A DNA stretch of 64,000 nucleotides from Altererythrobacter sp. Root672 (lineage in GTDB: Bacteria > Pseudomonadota > Alphaproteobacteria > Sphingomonadales > Sphingomonadaceae). The notes beneath the pieces are model-generated. The model saw only the letters and a list, made by a program, of their open reading frames with translations. It searched no databases and had not been told where the DNA came from. Shown here piece after piece: positions 1 to 8,408 of the stretch. The stretch covers positions 310,001 through 374,000 of the forward strand of contig NZ_LMHH01000001.1 of the NCBI RefSeq assembly GCF_001427865.1, written 5' to 3'. Positions within the stretch are counted from its first letter, which is position 1, and each line of letters begins with the position of its first letter. Both the position numbers and the translations under genes were made by a program.

Positions 1-1
1 C

Positions 2-295
2 GTGCTCGATGGCTTCGAGAAGATTCGCATCTGCACCGGCTATCGCCTACACGGCGAACTCATCGATTACCTTCCGGCCAATGCCGCCGACCAGGAAGCG
101 CTGGAGCCGGTCTACGAAGAAATGGACGGCTGGAGCGAGACAACTGCAGGCGCCCGGCGCTGGGCCGATCTTCCGGCCCAGGCGATCAAGTACATCCGCC
201 GGATCGAGGAACTGATCGAGTGCCCTGTCGCTTCTGTCTCGACCAGCCCGGAGCGAGACGATACCATCCTGGTGCGAGACCCATTCGAGGGTTGA
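2..295 (+). CDS. purA: Adenylosuccinate synthetase, C-terminal fragment (5' end outside window)
   Basis: The 97 visible residues match the last part of PurA, which joins IMP and aspartate using GTP in AMP synthesis in the cytoplasm. Seen: the C-terminal run around ICTGYRLHG, the segment [19 protein letters not shown] typical of the end of the enzyme, and the closing [15 protein letters not shown]. Full PurA is about 430 residues, so roughly three quarters lies upstream of base 1; the GTG at base 2 is an internal valine, not a start. The frame is open and ends in TGA, with no sign of damage. Confidence 0.93.
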   Translation: MLDGFEKIRICTGYRLHGELIDYLPANAADQEALEPVYEEMDGWSETTAGARRWADLPAQAIKYIRRIEELIECPVASVSTSPERDDTILVRDPFEG

Positions 296-329
296 GCCTG
301 AAATCCACTGCGCGGAGTATGCTGCCCCA

Positions 330-1061
330 ATGACATCCCGCGAGAAAACAGGCTTTCTTCCGCTGGAGACGACCGGTCCGGATCGTCCCCTGTCGGAAAA
401 AGCGCTCACCATAGCCTGGGGTGCGATCCAGTGGCCGTGGCTGCTGCGGAGCCTGTGGGGCGGCAAACTGGCTGACAAGCACGCGCTGCTCGACAAGCTG
501 GGCCTGCCGCACGACGCACTGCCTCACCTTGGTAGCTGGAAGGCCGACACCTGGTTCCTTTGGCGCATGGTCGAGGCGATCGAGAAGCTGCGCCCGCGCG
601 AGGTCGTGGAACTCGGCTGCGGTGCCTCTACGTTGGTGCTCGGCAAGGCGCTTGAGCTCAATGGCGGCGGGCGGCTGACCAGTTTCGACCAGCACGCCGA
701 CTTCGTCGTGTCGACCGGCCAATGGCTCGAAAGCCACGGTGTCCAGGCGAACATGCGCCACGCCCCGCTGGTGGAAGATCGGTCCGAATGGTCGCACACC
801 TGGTACGAACTCGGCTCGGTCCCGCGCGAGATCGACCTGCTGGTGATCGACGGTCCGCCCTGGTCGCTCAACCCCTTCATCCGCGGGCGCGCCGAACTCT
901 TGTTCGACCGAATCGTGCCGGGCGGGATGATCCTGCTCGACGACGCTGCCCGGCCGGGAGAGCGCGTGGTCGCTCAACGCTGGCGGCGTGACTGGCCTGA
1001 CTTCCGCTTCACGCTGCTGCCTGGCGCCAAGGGCACGCTGGTAGGCGAACGGCTTCGCTGA
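330..1061 (+). CDS. Class I SAM-dependent methyltransferase-like protein
   Basis: A 243-residue soluble protein with a Rossmann-type SAM site: VVELGCGAST (about residues 88-97) is motif I, an acidic residue follows in LTSFDQH, and LLVIDGPPW (about 170-178) is the post-beta4 segment. GGMILLDDA near residue 210 matches the late strand of this fold. The Methyltransf_24-like layout is common for small-molecule or sugar methyltransferases, but nothing shows the substrate. It lies 34 bp after purA on the same strand. Function beyond SAM binding is inference. Confidence 0.72.
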   Translation: MTSREKTGFLPLETTGPDRPLSEKALTIAWGAIQWPWLLRSLWGGKLADKHALLDKLGLPHDALPHLGSWKADTWFLWRMVEAIEKLRPREVVELGCGASTLVLGKALELNGGGRLTSFDQHADFVVSTGQWLESHGVQANMRHAPLVEDRSEWSHTWYELGSVPREIDLLVIDGPPWSLNPFIRGRAELLFDRIVPGGMILLDDAARPGERVVAQRWRRDWPDFRFTLLPGAKGTLVGERLR

Positions 1062-1098
1062 TTGCGCGGCAGCAGCGGCATCGGGCATAGCCTGCCTC

Positions 1099-1596
1099 AT
1101 GCGCTGGTTCCGCCCCCTCTTGCTTGCCCTGGTCCTCGCCGGATGTGGATCCGCTCGGGCCGAAGTCGATGATCTGCCGCTCGCCGACTACGTGCGGGTG
1201 GACAAGTCGGACCGGGTCCTGACGCTCTATTCCGGTGGCAAGCCTTACCGCACCTATCAGGGTCTGCAGCTTGGCGACGCGCCAGAGGGTCATAAGCGGT
1301 TCGAAGGTGACGAACGGACGCCCGAAGGCGTCTATGCCATCGACTACCGCAATCCGAAGAGCGCCTATCACTTGAGCCTGCACATCTCCTATCCCAACAC
1401 GACGGACACCGAGTTTGCCCGTTCGCGTGGCCGCTCTCCCGGCGGCGCGATCTTCATTCACGGGCAGCCGATCTGGCTCCCCGATGGGCGGCTGCCCGGT
1501 GACTGGACCGACGGCTGCATCGCGCTCGAAAATGCCGAGATTGCCGAGCTTTGGCAGCTCATTCCCGACGGTACGTCGATTGATATAACGAGCTGA
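1099..1596 (+). CDS. L,D-transpeptidase family lipoprotein (YkuD fold)
   Basis: 165 residues. The N-terminus is a lipoprotein signal (LVLAGC, Cys16), so the protein should be anchored in the periplasm. The body is a YkuD domain: PEGVYAID, then IHGQP with His121, then DWTDGCIAL with the catalytic Cys140, matching the HG...(S/T)xGC signature. Such enzymes make 3-3 peptidoglycan cross-links or attach proteins to peptidoglycan; the short IHGQP-type branch is often annotated as a murein L,D-transpeptidase. It starts 37 bp after the methyltransferase gene. The TDGC in place of SxGC/ThGC is a mild variation. Confidence 0.85.
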   Translation: MRWFRPLLLALVLAGCGSARAEVDDLPLADYVRVDKSDRVLTLYSGGKPYRTYQGLQLGDAPEGHKRFEGDERTPEGVYAIDYRNPKSAYHLSLHISYPNTTDTEFARSRGRSPGGAIFIHGQPIWLPDGRLPGDWTDGCIALENAEIAELWQLIPDGTSIDITS

Positions 1597-1650
1597 AATT
1601 ACTTGACTTGTTGGATTATGTTCCTATGATGTTCTCATCAGGAGGAGCTG

Positions 1651-2646
1651 ATGCCGCAAGCCGATTTTCCTTATGTAGCGCTCGAAGAGCAGGCGACCGG
1701 ACCGGCTGGGATGCCGCTTGCCGTCTCGATCTTTGCTGATCGAGAGCACGTCCGGGACCAGATCCGCGATGACGCCATGGCGGCGGGGATGGCAGTGCGC
1801 GAATGTGGGCCGGTGGCGGCGCTGCTCGATGGGGAAGCGCGGCCGATCGGGGAAGTGGTGCTGGTCGATTGTCCGCAAACCGATGCCGCGGTGCTCGCGG
1901 CCTTGTCGCGGCTGGACATGCGCGTGCAACACTCTGCGGCCCACCTGATTGTTTCGACCTCGATCGAAGCGCTCGATGACGTGTTCGCCTGTTGCGACCA
2001 GTCCGACGCGCAGATCCTGGTGGACCCGAGTCGGGCCGATCGGATCATTGCGCTGGGCCGGGCGCTCACCCGGTTTTCCAATCTCCGCCTGCGGGAATTG
2101 TCGGAAGAAGATCGTCTCACCCTGCTGCGCCTGATCGAGCAAGTTGGAGAAGTGGCGCAACGCCTCGACCAGTTCGGCGTGGGGCATGCGGCGATCTTCG
2201 GGGAAGGTAAGGGGCTTCGCCTCGAAAGCCCCGGTTCCGAATTCGCCGGGCAGGGACCTAAGGGAAGCGGACGTCTGGGTTCGGGTGCGAAGCCGTCACT
2301 GCCTGACGCGCGGATGATCCGCCGGATAATCCGCAACCGCCACATACGCTCGCGGTTCTTCGATGGGGCGCTGTTTGCTGATCCTGCGTGGGACATTCTG
2401 CTCGATCTCACTGCCGCACGGATCGAGAGCATCCGCGTTTCGGTGACTTCGCTGTGCATTGCCAGCGGCGTGCCGCCGACCACTGCGCTGCGTTGGATCG
2501 GCCAGATGATCGAGGCAGGGCTGCTTCAGCGGAACGAAGACGATGCCGATCGACGGCGCGCCTTCATCGCCCTGACCGACCGCGCCGCCGAAATGATGGC
2601 CCGCTACTTCGCTGAAGTGGGCAAAGGCGGGACGAGAGTGGTGTGA
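1651..2646 (+). CDS. MarR-type winged-helix regulator with an N-terminal receiver-like region
   Basis: 331 residues, with a strong ribosome site (AGGAGGAG just before the ATG). The C-terminal ~95 residues form a winged helix: SVTSLCIASGVPPTTALRW is the recognition helix region and DDADRRRAFIALTDRA the wing, as in MarR/HTH_27 proteins. Residues ~20-150 alternate strands and helices (LAVSIFAD, VVLVDCPQ, ILVDPS) like a CheY-type receiver that lacks the usual Asp pair and Lys. A polar linker (about 190-225) joins the two. DNA binding is well supported; the receiver reading is inference. Confidence 0.75.
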   Translation: MPQADFPYVALEEQATGPAGMPLAVSIFADREHVRDQIRDDAMAAGMAVRECGPVAALLDGEARPIGEVVLVDCPQTDAAVLAALSRLDMRVQHSAAHLIVSTSIEALDDVFACCDQSDAQILVDPSRADRIIALGRALTRFSNLRLRELSEEDRLTLLRLIEQVGEVAQRLDQFGVGHAAIFGEGKGLRLESPGSEFAGQGPKGSGRLGSGAKPSLPDARMIRRIIRNRHIRSRFFDGALFADPAWDILLDLTAARIESIRVSVTSLCIASGVPPTTALRWIGQMIEAGLLQRNEDDADRRRAFIALTDRAAEMMARYFAEVGKGGTRVV

Positions 2647-2654
2647 CAGAGGAC

Positions 2655-2675
2655 CTCTCTCCCTCCGGGAGAGGG
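2655..2675 (+). terminator. Hairpin after the MarR-type gene, possible weak terminator
   Basis: The arms CTCTCCC and GGGAGAG (extended by two further pairs) enclose a TCC loop 10 bases after the stop codon. Only a broken T-rich stretch follows, so termination would be weak. Position at the gene end supports a 3' end signal. Confidence 0.35.
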
Positions 2676-2804
2676 CTTATGCTTTGGTCCCCTAAATTCC
2701 GCGAGATTTCATGCGGTCCACGCTGGACCTTCGCTGACGGTGGGAGGATAAGCGCCCGCCATTGAGTATCTGACGAACGAATGCAGACAGGAGCGGCGCG
2801 GGGC

Positions 2805-3692
2805 ATGAGATGGGGGAGGCTTCGGACCGGCGCCTTTGCGGCCTGCCTCACCGCGCTGGCCTGCATGACCGCTGCCGCTTCGAGCGAGACGGACAGGCAC
2901 CTCCCCGTCGGCAAGCCGCAGCGCATCATGTCGACCAACATGTGCAGCGATATCCTCCTGCTCATGCTCGTGCCGAAGGAACGGATCGCTTCGATCACTT
3001 ACCTCGCGCACGACCCGGTCCAGGTCCTGATGCCCGGAGCCGATGCCGGAGTCGCGACCAATCACGGCTCGGCCGAGGAGGTCGTAACCCAGCAGCCCGA
3101 CCTGATCCTCGCGAGCCCGTGGTCGGCCTCGGTGATGCGGCGATTGGCGGGCCAAGTGGGGGCCCCGCTGATAGAGATCGACGCCGCCAACAGCTTCGCA
3201 GACATTCGCCGCATCACCCGGCAGATCGGCGCGGCGGTCGGCGAACCGCAACGGGCTGAAGCCCTGATCGCCGACATGGACGCCAAGCTTGCCCAGCTCG
3301 ACCGGGACCGGCCGGCGAATGCGCTCGAAGTGGCCGCCTGGAGCAGTGGCGACGCCGTGCCCGGGGCCGGTACCCTGACCGATGAGATCATCCGCCGCGC
3401 CGGTGCAATCAACCTCGCCCGCCGGATGCCCGATGCGAGCTATTCGACCTTCGGGGTCGAGGAACTGCTGGCGGCGCGCCCCGACGCGATCATGCGCGGC
3501 GAAGACCGCTACGACGGACCGGCCCTGCGCGATGCGGTGTCGGAACATCCGGCAATCCGCAGGGCTTACGCCGGACGGCGGATTTCCTATCCAGCCTCGC
3601 TCTACGCCTGCGGCCTGCCGCAATCGGCCGACGCCGTGCTCCAATTGCGCCAGGCCCTGGCCAAAGTCCCGCAAGGCGGTGTGGAGTGGTAG
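2805..3692 (+). CDS. ABC transporter substrate-binding protein, BtuF/FecB type
   Basis: 295 residues with a Sec signal peptide (RLRTGAFAACLTALACMTAAAS). It has the two-lobed helical-backbone binding protein fold: RIMSTNMCSDILLLML at the start of lobe 1, TQQPDLILA, a long linking helix, then GVEELLAARPDAI in lobe 2. This group binds cobalamin, heme or ferric siderophores in the periplasm. ATG 2805 is chosen because AGGAG lies 11 bases upstream; ATG 2781 is an alternative without a ribosome site. Its stop overlaps the permease start, so it is the first gene of a three-gene importer. Ligand unknown; no cobalamin riboswitch was seen upstream. Confidence 0.85.
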   Translation: MRWGRLRTGAFAACLTALACMTAAASSETDRHLPVGKPQRIMSTNMCSDILLLMLVPKERIASITYLAHDPVQVLMPGADAGVATNHGSAEEVVTQQPDLILASPWSASVMRRLAGQVGAPLIEIDAANSFADIRRITRQIGAAVGEPQRAEALIADMDAKLAQLDRDRPANALEVAAWSSGDAVPGAGTLTDEIIRRAGAINLARRMPDASYSTFGVEELLAARPDAIMRGEDRYDGPALRDAVSEHPAIRRAYAGRRISYPASLYACGLPQSADAVLQLRQALAKVPQGGVEW

Positions 3693-4672
3693 GTCGTCGG
3701 GCCTGGCCTTTCCTGGCAGCTGTGCTCCTCGTCGTCGGCGTGTTGCTGTCGCTCGGCACTGGAAGGGTCTGGCTCGATCCGGCTGTGCTGGCAGGCAGTG
3801 TGTTCGAACCGAAGCCGAACTTGCCCTGGCTGATCCTGTCCGAGCTGCGCCTGCCCCGCACGGTCCTCGCCATACTCGCTGGCACTACGCTCGGCCTGGC
3901 GGGCGCCACTCTGCAGGGCCTGTTGCGCAATCCGCTCGCCGAGCCAGGCCTGCTCGGCGTCTCGCCGGGCGCGGCGCTCGGCGCGGTGATCGCGATCTAT
4001 TTCGGGCTATCGAGCACGTTCGCCTTGGCCAGGCCGACCCTCGGGATCGTTGGCGCCTTGGCCGCTGCCTCACTGACTCTGGGGGCCGGGCGGGGCGGTA
4101 CCTTGACCATGATCCTCGCGGGCGTGGCCGTTTCGGGCTTGATGGGTGCAGGTCTCAGCCTCGCCCTCAATTTCGCGCCCAATCCCTATGCCGCCTACGA
4201 GATGACGATCTGGATGCTCGGTTCGCTGGCGGATCGGGATTGGAACCAGGTCATGCTGGCAGCGCCATTCATCCTCGTCGGCTGGCTATGCCTGTCCTTG
4301 ACCGCCCGCGACCTGGATGCGCTCACACTAGGGGAGGCTCAAGCGCAAAGCCTGGGAGTCGACCTCTCGCGCACTCGCTTCCTGGCGCTCGCAGGCACTG
4401 CTCTTTCCGTGGGCGCGGCAACGGCCGTGACTGGGGCGATCGGCTTCATCGGCCTGCTTGCGCCGCATCTCGTGCGGCCATTCGTGGGCCACCAGCCGAG
4501 CCGGGTCCTGCTTCCCTCGGCGCTGTTCGGCGCGATCTTGCTGTTGTTCGCCGATGTCGCCACGCGGGTCATACCCACCGATCAGGAAGTGAAGCTCGGC
4601 GTCTTGACGAGCCTGGTGGGCACCCCGTTCTTCTTCTGGCTGGTCGCCAGATTGCGGCGGATGTCGCCATGA
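3686..4672 (+). CDS. FecCD/BtuC-family ABC transporter permease
   Basis: 328 residues with about nine or ten hydrophobic spans, the usual size for this family. Family marks include LRLPRTVLAILAGTTLGLAG near residues 52-71, NPLAEPGLLGVSPGAALGA (about 83-101), and GAIGFIGLLAPHLVRPFVG (about 250-268) forming the loop that docks on the ATPase. The GTG start overlaps the stop of the binding-protein gene by 7 bases, which indicates translational coupling. It should form the inner-membrane channel for the siderophore, heme or cobalamin ligand. Confidence 0.9.
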   Translation: MVGRRAWPFLAAVLLVVGVLLSLGTGRVWLDPAVLAGSVFEPKPNLPWLILSELRLPRTVLAILAGTTLGLAGATLQGLLRNPLAEPGLLGVSPGAALGAVIAIYFGLSSTFALARPTLGIVGALAAASLTLGAGRGGTLTMILAGVAVSGLMGAGLSLALNFAPNPYAAYEMTIWMLGSLADRDWNQVMLAAPFILVGWLCLSLTARDLDALTLGEAQAQSLGVDLSRTRFLALAGTALSVGAATAVTGAIGFIGLLAPHLVRPFVGHQPSRVLLPSALFGAILLLFADVATRVIPTDQEVKLGVLTSLVGTPFFFWLVARLRRMSP

Positions 4673-5451
4673 GCCGGATCGAGGCCGAAGGGCTCACCGT
4701 GGTGCGGGGCGGGCGGACGATCGTCAACGGCGTGACTCTCCATGCGCAAGGCGGCCAGTTGGTCGCCCTCATCGGCCCGAATGGCGCCGGCAAGTCGACC
4801 TTGCTGTCGATCCTGGCGGGGTTGCTGCGGCCCGATCGCGGCACGGCAAAGCTCGACGGGGCAGCGATCTCCGCCTTCGACCGGCGCGAACTGGCGCGCG
4901 TCCGCGCTTACTTGCCGCAGAACCCGCGCGCCGAATGGCCGGTATCGGTCGAACGGCTGGTTGCGCTCGGGTTGTTGCCGCAATTGCCGGCGTTTGGCGG
5001 GCTCCCGGACGAGATGCGCGCGCGCGTGGCCGCAGCCATTGAGGCCGTGGACCTGGCCAGTCATCGCGACCAACCGGCGACGACGCTGTCCGGCGGCGAA
5101 CTGGTCCGCGCCATGCTTGCACGCGCCGTTGTCGGCGATCCTGAAGTGCTGCTGGTCGATGAGCCGCTCGCGGGCCTGGACCCGCGGCACGCGCTCGACG
5201 GGATGATCAGGCTCCGCGCGCTCGCCGACCAGGGTAAGCTCGTCATAGCCTCGCTCCACGACCTCACGCTCGCCGCGCGTTACGCCACGCACGTGGCGGT
5301 GATGAGCAATGGGCAACTTGCAGCCTTCGGCCCGACCGAGCAGACGCTGACCTCCGCCTTGCTGCGTGAGGTGTTCGAGGTAGACGCGTGCGTCACCGGC
5401 GCCGGCACGCCCACGGCGACGGTCGATTTCGTTCCACGGGCCGCGGTTTAA
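4669..5451 (+). CDS. ABC transporter ATP-binding protein, FecE/BtuD type
   Basis: 260 residues, starting in an ATGA overlap with the permease stop. Visible motifs: Walker A GPNGAGKST (about 37-45), Q-loop YLPQNPR, signature LSGGE, Walker B VLLVDEP and the switch His in ASLHD. The signature continues LVRAMLARAV rather than the usual QRxxLARAL. An open frame continues far upstream into the binding-protein gene, but the ATGA overlap and homology place the true start here. It powers uptake through the preceding permease. Confidence 0.92.
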   Translation: MSRIEAEGLTVVRGGRTIVNGVTLHAQGGQLVALIGPNGAGKSTLLSILAGLLRPDRGTAKLDGAAISAFDRRELARVRAYLPQNPRAEWPVSVERLVALGLLPQLPAFGGLPDEMRARVAAAIEAVDLASHRDQPATTLSGGELVRAMLARAVVGDPEVLLVDEPLAGLDPRHALDGMIRLRALADQGKLVIASLHDLTLAARYATHVAVMSNGQLAAFGPTEQTLTSALLREVFEVDACVTGAGTPTATVDFVPRAAV

Positions 5452-5550
5452 AGCACGCACTGGATCGACGGCATTCCCAGAAGGGTTTGATAAGGTCGCT
5501 GAGTACGTTAGCTACGGCTCACGTTGCTCAAACCGTCGCGGGGGGATGAC

Positions 5551-6861
5551 TTGCTACGCAAGACGCAGATCGTGGTGGTGGGGGGCGGCGCAGGCGGCCT
5601 CGAACTGGTCCGTCGTCTCGGCGCGAAATTTGGTCGCAAGCGGCACGACATCATCCTCGTCGAAAAGAATCGCACGCATGTATGGAAGCCGCTGCTGCAC
5701 GAGGTTGCGGCAGGCTCGCTCGACGCCAATCTCGACGAGGTAGGCTACCGCAGCCACTGCCACCGCTGGGGCTACCGCTACTTCTTCGGCAAGCTCGAAA
5801 GCGTCGACCGCGTCAATCGCCAAGTGATCATAGCGCCGCTGCTCGACGATGACGGTAGCGAGATCATCGGCCGGCATACCATACGCTACGACTATCTCGT
5901 CCTCGCCGTCGGATCGGAGTCGAACGACTTCGGCACGCCAGGCGTGGCCGAAAACTGCATGCGCCTGGATGATCGCGTCGGGGCGGACCGATTCCGCAAC
6001 CGCCTACTCGACCACTGCCTGCGCGTGTCTCGGGAGATGAGCGTCGACCCGGCCGCCGACGCGCATGTGCAAGTGGTCATCGTTGGCGGCGGGGCGACGG
6101 GCGTGGAACTCGCTGCCGAACTCTACAACGCGGCTGGCGCACTAAGATACTATGGGCTCGAGGTGTTTGACGAAAGCCGGCTGGAGATCACCTTGATCGA
6201 AGCTGGACCGCGCATCCTTCCGGCGCTTCCGGAGCGCCTGGCTGAAGCGGCGCAGGCCGAACTCGAAGCGCTTGGCGTGCGCGTCCTCACTGGCGTGCGC
6301 GTGATTGAGGCCGTGCCCCATGCAATCGTCACCGAGGGCGGTGAGCGCATCACGGGCGACTTGCTGGTGTGGGCGGCGGGGGTGAAGGCACCGCCGATGC
6401 TGGCGAATCTCGACCTCGAAACCAATCGCATCAATCAGCTGGTGGTGCGGGACACTCTGCAGACTACGCGTGACCCGCTGATTTTCGCCATGGGCGACTG
6501 CTGTTCCTGCACGCCGGCTGGGCGCACCACTCCCGTTCCTCCGCGGGCGCAGGCAGCCCATCAGATGGCGCGGACGGTGTTCGTCAATCTCGTCCGCATC
6601 ATGGATGGAAGGCCTCTCAAGGCCTTCGTCTACCACGATCACGGGTCGCTCGTTTCCTTGAGTCGTTTTTCGACGGTCGGCAGCCTGATGGGCAATCTGG
6701 TTGGAGGGAGGATGGCCATCGAAGGACGTCTGGCCCGGTTGGTCTATGCTTCGCTCTACCGGATGCACCTGATCGCGATCCACGGCTGGCTGAAGGGGAT
6801 GACGCTCCTCCTCGTCGATCGGGTCAACCGCATCGTGCGGCCCCGACTCAAGCTGCATTGA
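5551..6861 (+). CDS. ndh: NAD(P)/FAD-dependent oxidoreductase, type II NADH dehydrogenase-like
   Basis: 436 residues. Two dinucleotide sites are visible: FAD motif VVVGGGAGGLE at the N-terminus and NADH motif VVIVGGGATGVELAAEL in the middle, plus the closing FAD contact IFAMGDC. Absence of a quinone-pumping apparatus and a hydrophobic C-terminal helix region (LVYASLYRMHLIAIHGWLKG) fit a peripheral membrane NDH-2 that passes electrons from NADH to quinone without proton pumping. The TTG at 5551 follows a G-rich ribosome site (5540-5546); TTG 5524 is an in-frame alternative, but a possible promoter (TTGATA 5487, TAGCTA 5509) would leave it almost leaderless. Confidence 0.85.
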   Translation: MLRKTQIVVVGGGAGGLELVRRLGAKFGRKRHDIILVEKNRTHVWKPLLHEVAAGSLDANLDEVGYRSHCHRWGYRYFFGKLESVDRVNRQVIIAPLLDDDGSEIIGRHTIRYDYLVLAVGSESNDFGTPGVAENCMRLDDRVGADRFRNRLLDHCLRVSREMSVDPAADAHVQVVIVGGGATGVELAAELYNAAGALRYYGLEVFDESRLEITLIEAGPRILPALPERLAEAAQAELEALGVRVLTGVRVIEAVPHAIVTEGGERITGDLLVWAAGVKAPPMLANLDLETNRINQLVVRDTLQTTRDPLIFAMGDCCSCTPAGRTTPVPPRAQAAHQMARTVFVNLVRIMDGRPLKAFVYHDHGSLVSLSRFSTVGSLMGNLVGGRMAIEGRLARLVYASLYRMHLIAIHGWLKGMTLLLVDRVNRIVRPRLKLH

Positions 6862-6893
6862 CGGTTACGAGCGTCCTTCTGTTCCGGCACCCG

Positions 6894-6921
6894 TTGACCA
6901 CCCCCGAAAAGTCGCTAAATC
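6894..6921 (+). promoter_or_regulatory. Putative sigma-70 promoter of tRNA-Val
   Basis: TTGACC at 6894-6899 and TAAATC at 6916-6921 are separated by 16 bases and end 19 bases before the mature tRNA. Spacing and sequence fit a housekeeping promoter; it is a prediction from pattern only. Confidence 0.5.
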
Positions 6922-6940
6922 GCGCCGTTCCCACGCAGTG

Positions 6941-7016
6941 GGGCGGTTAGCTCAGTTGGTAGAGCATCTCGTTTACACCGAGAGGGTCGGCGGTTCGAGC
7001 CCGTCACCGCCCACCA
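6941..7016 (+). tRNA. tRNA-Val (anticodon TAC)
   Basis: A complete 76-base cloverleaf. The acceptor arm GGGCGGT (6941-6947) pairs with ACCGCCC (7006-7012), followed by A and an encoded CCA end. The anticodon stem TCTCG/CGAGA encloses the loop TTTACAC, giving anticodon TAC at 6974-6976, which reads GUA valine codons. The T-arm contains GGTTCGAGCC. It stands alone, with no neighbouring tRNA and no integrase next to it. Confidence 0.97.
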
Positions 7017-7042
7017 TTCCCGATCGATAGCGAAGAGCCGCG

Positions 7043-7819
7043 CTAGGCCAAGCCGACCACAGCGGTACCTTGATAGCCGCGCGTCAGATCGCCGGTGAGC
7101 TTCAGCGTCTGCCGTTGCTGACCCGCTGGATCGGAATCGCCGAACACGAAATCCCGTCCAATCGGCAGGCGTTCGAGGTTGCGCAGCGAGTCCCCATAGC
7201 GCCCATCGCCGCCGTAGATTGCTCGGCATTCGGCGTCAGGGAAGGCCAGCTGGGAAACCAGCAGTGGCCGCGCGCCGCCAATAGCGGCCTGTGCGCTTTC
7301 GAACACTTCGAAATGGCAGTGCGGATAGCGGCCACCGTAACAGCCGGGGATGATGCTGGTGAAGCGGACGCGGCCCCCGGCATCAGACGGCTGCAGCCCG
7401 CGCAGGTAGTTGGTCTCCGCGAGATTATAGAGCGAATAGGCGCCCTCCGCGTCGTTCTGCCACAAGTAGACCGCGTGACCGGGAAGGGCGCCGCAGCCGG
7501 AGCCGACAAGCTCGATTTCCAGCTCGAGCGGCACGCCTTCCGCCGTTCCGCCCATCCCGGCAAAGCCCGAGCGGATATCGCGTCGCGCCACACCGTCGAG
7601 GTCGAGCACGTTGATCGGCCGTGCCCCGCCGTTGCTGCCGTCGGCGGGAAACGGCCCCCGGGTCTCGGTCGGTGAAGCCGCGCAGGCTGCATCTTCTCCC
7701 TGCGCTCCAGCCCGCGAGCCACAGGCGGTGAGTATCATCCCGCCAAGGCCGAGGGCCATGCCGCCGAGCAAGCGCCTGCGGTCCATTCCGGCAGCAAGGT
7801 CGCGGCTCAGCTGGGACAT
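7043..7819 (-). CDS. Intradiol ring-cleavage dioxygenase-like exported protein
   Basis: 258 residues. The N-terminus DRRRLLGGMALGLGGMILTAC combines a twin-arginine-like motif with a lipobox, so export as a folded metalloprotein and lipid anchoring are likely. The body matches the intradiol dioxygenase core: TETRGPFP, YLWQNDAEGAYS, and PGCYGGRYPHCHFEVF. The two Tyr and two His iron ligands of the family are all present (AYS, CYGG, PHCHF). It lacks the helical N-terminal domain of catechol 1,2-dioxygenases, so the substrate is unknown. It starts 4 bases after the TlpA-like gene and probably shares its transcript. Confidence 0.75.
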   Translation of the reverse strand: MSQLSRDLAAGMDRRRLLGGMALGLGGMILTACGSRAGAQGEDAACAASPTETRGPFPADGSNGGARPINVLDLDGVARRDIRSGFAGMGGTAEGVPLELEIELVGSGCGALPGHAVYLWQNDAEGAYSLYNLAETNYLRGLQPSDAGGRVRFTSIIPGCYGGRYPHCHFEVFESAQAAIGGARPLLVSQLAFPDAECRAIYGGDGRYGDSLRNLERLPIGRDFVFGDSDPAGQQRQTLKLTGDLTRGYQGTAVVGLA

Positions 7820-7823
7820 GGTG

Positions 7824-8408
7824 TCATCCCTTTCCTGGCGTCGCCTCGGCCACGAGTTCGCGCGCCTCGGCGCTCGACCAGTTGAAGCCGCCTACCATTC
7901 GCCAGATCTCCTTGCCGTCTGCGCCGTAAAGCACCGTAAGCGGCAATGCCGCGCCGCCGCCGTAGGCGAACGGCAAATCGTTCTTCGCGTCGATCCACTT
8001 CGGCAAGTTGGCGAGCTTGCGCTGGGCGAAGAACGGCTCGACCACTTCGGCGCCCTTCATGTCCTGGCTCACGGTCACGACGCGCACGCTGTCACCGAGT
8101 TCGGCGGCGAGGTCGTTGAGCTTGGGCATCTCTGCCACACAGGGCACGCACCAGGTGGCCCAGAGGTTGACCAGCGTCGGCTTGCCCTTGAGGTCGGCCA
8201 TCGCCAGCGTCGCGCCCGAGGGGTCGACAAGTTGCGCCGCGGGCAGGGACTGGCCGACAAAGCTGCGGTCGATGGTGCCGGTAAGCTCGGCGCCGTTTTC
8301 AGGCGAAGCTTGTTCCTGCGGTTGCGCGGGTTCGGCGCTTTGCCTATCGCAGCCCCCGACGACGAGGGCGATAACACACGTGAGCAAGAACGACGGCGAA
8401 CGGGGCAT
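7824..8408 (-). CDS. TlpA/ResA-family thiol-disulfide oxidoreductase lipoprotein
   Basis: 194 residues. A signal with lipobox LVVGGC anchors it in the envelope. The thioredoxin fold carries [13 protein letters not shown] with both redox cysteines, and the cis-Pro region [11 protein letters not shown]. Such proteins reduce or exchange disulfides in periplasmic partners, including apocytochromes and CuA sites. The start at MPRSP is chosen because the longer frame begins inside argH and lacks a signal at its N-terminus. The gene is divergent from argH with almost no gap. Confidence 0.87.
   Translation of the reverse strand: MPRSPSFLLTCVIALVVGGCDRQSAEPAQPQEQASPENGAELTGTIDRSFVGQSLPAAQLVDPSGATLAMADLKGKPTLVNLWATWCVPCVAEMPKLNDLAAELGDSVRVVTVSQDMKGAEVVEPFFAQRKLANLPKWIDAKNDLPFAYGGGAALPLTVLYGADGKEIWRMVGGFNWSSAEARELVAEATPGKG

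Noticed and set aside
2647-2804. Cobalamin riboswitch upstream of the BtuF-like gene
   Set aside because: The 158-base gap lacks the GCCACTG B12 box and is too short for the full element; only a hairpin is seen.
3382-4668. Long open frame continuous with the ATPase gene
   Set aside because: It reads out of frame through the binding-protein and permease genes. The true ATPase start is the ATGA overlap at 4669.
6941-7016. tRNA-Val as a genomic-island attachment site
   Set aside because: No partial duplicate of the tRNA 3' end and no integrase lie nearby; flanking genes look like core genome.
8008-8379. Upstream extension of the argH frame
   Set aside because: It runs antisense through the TlpA-like gene and has no ArgH homology before the MWGGRF block.
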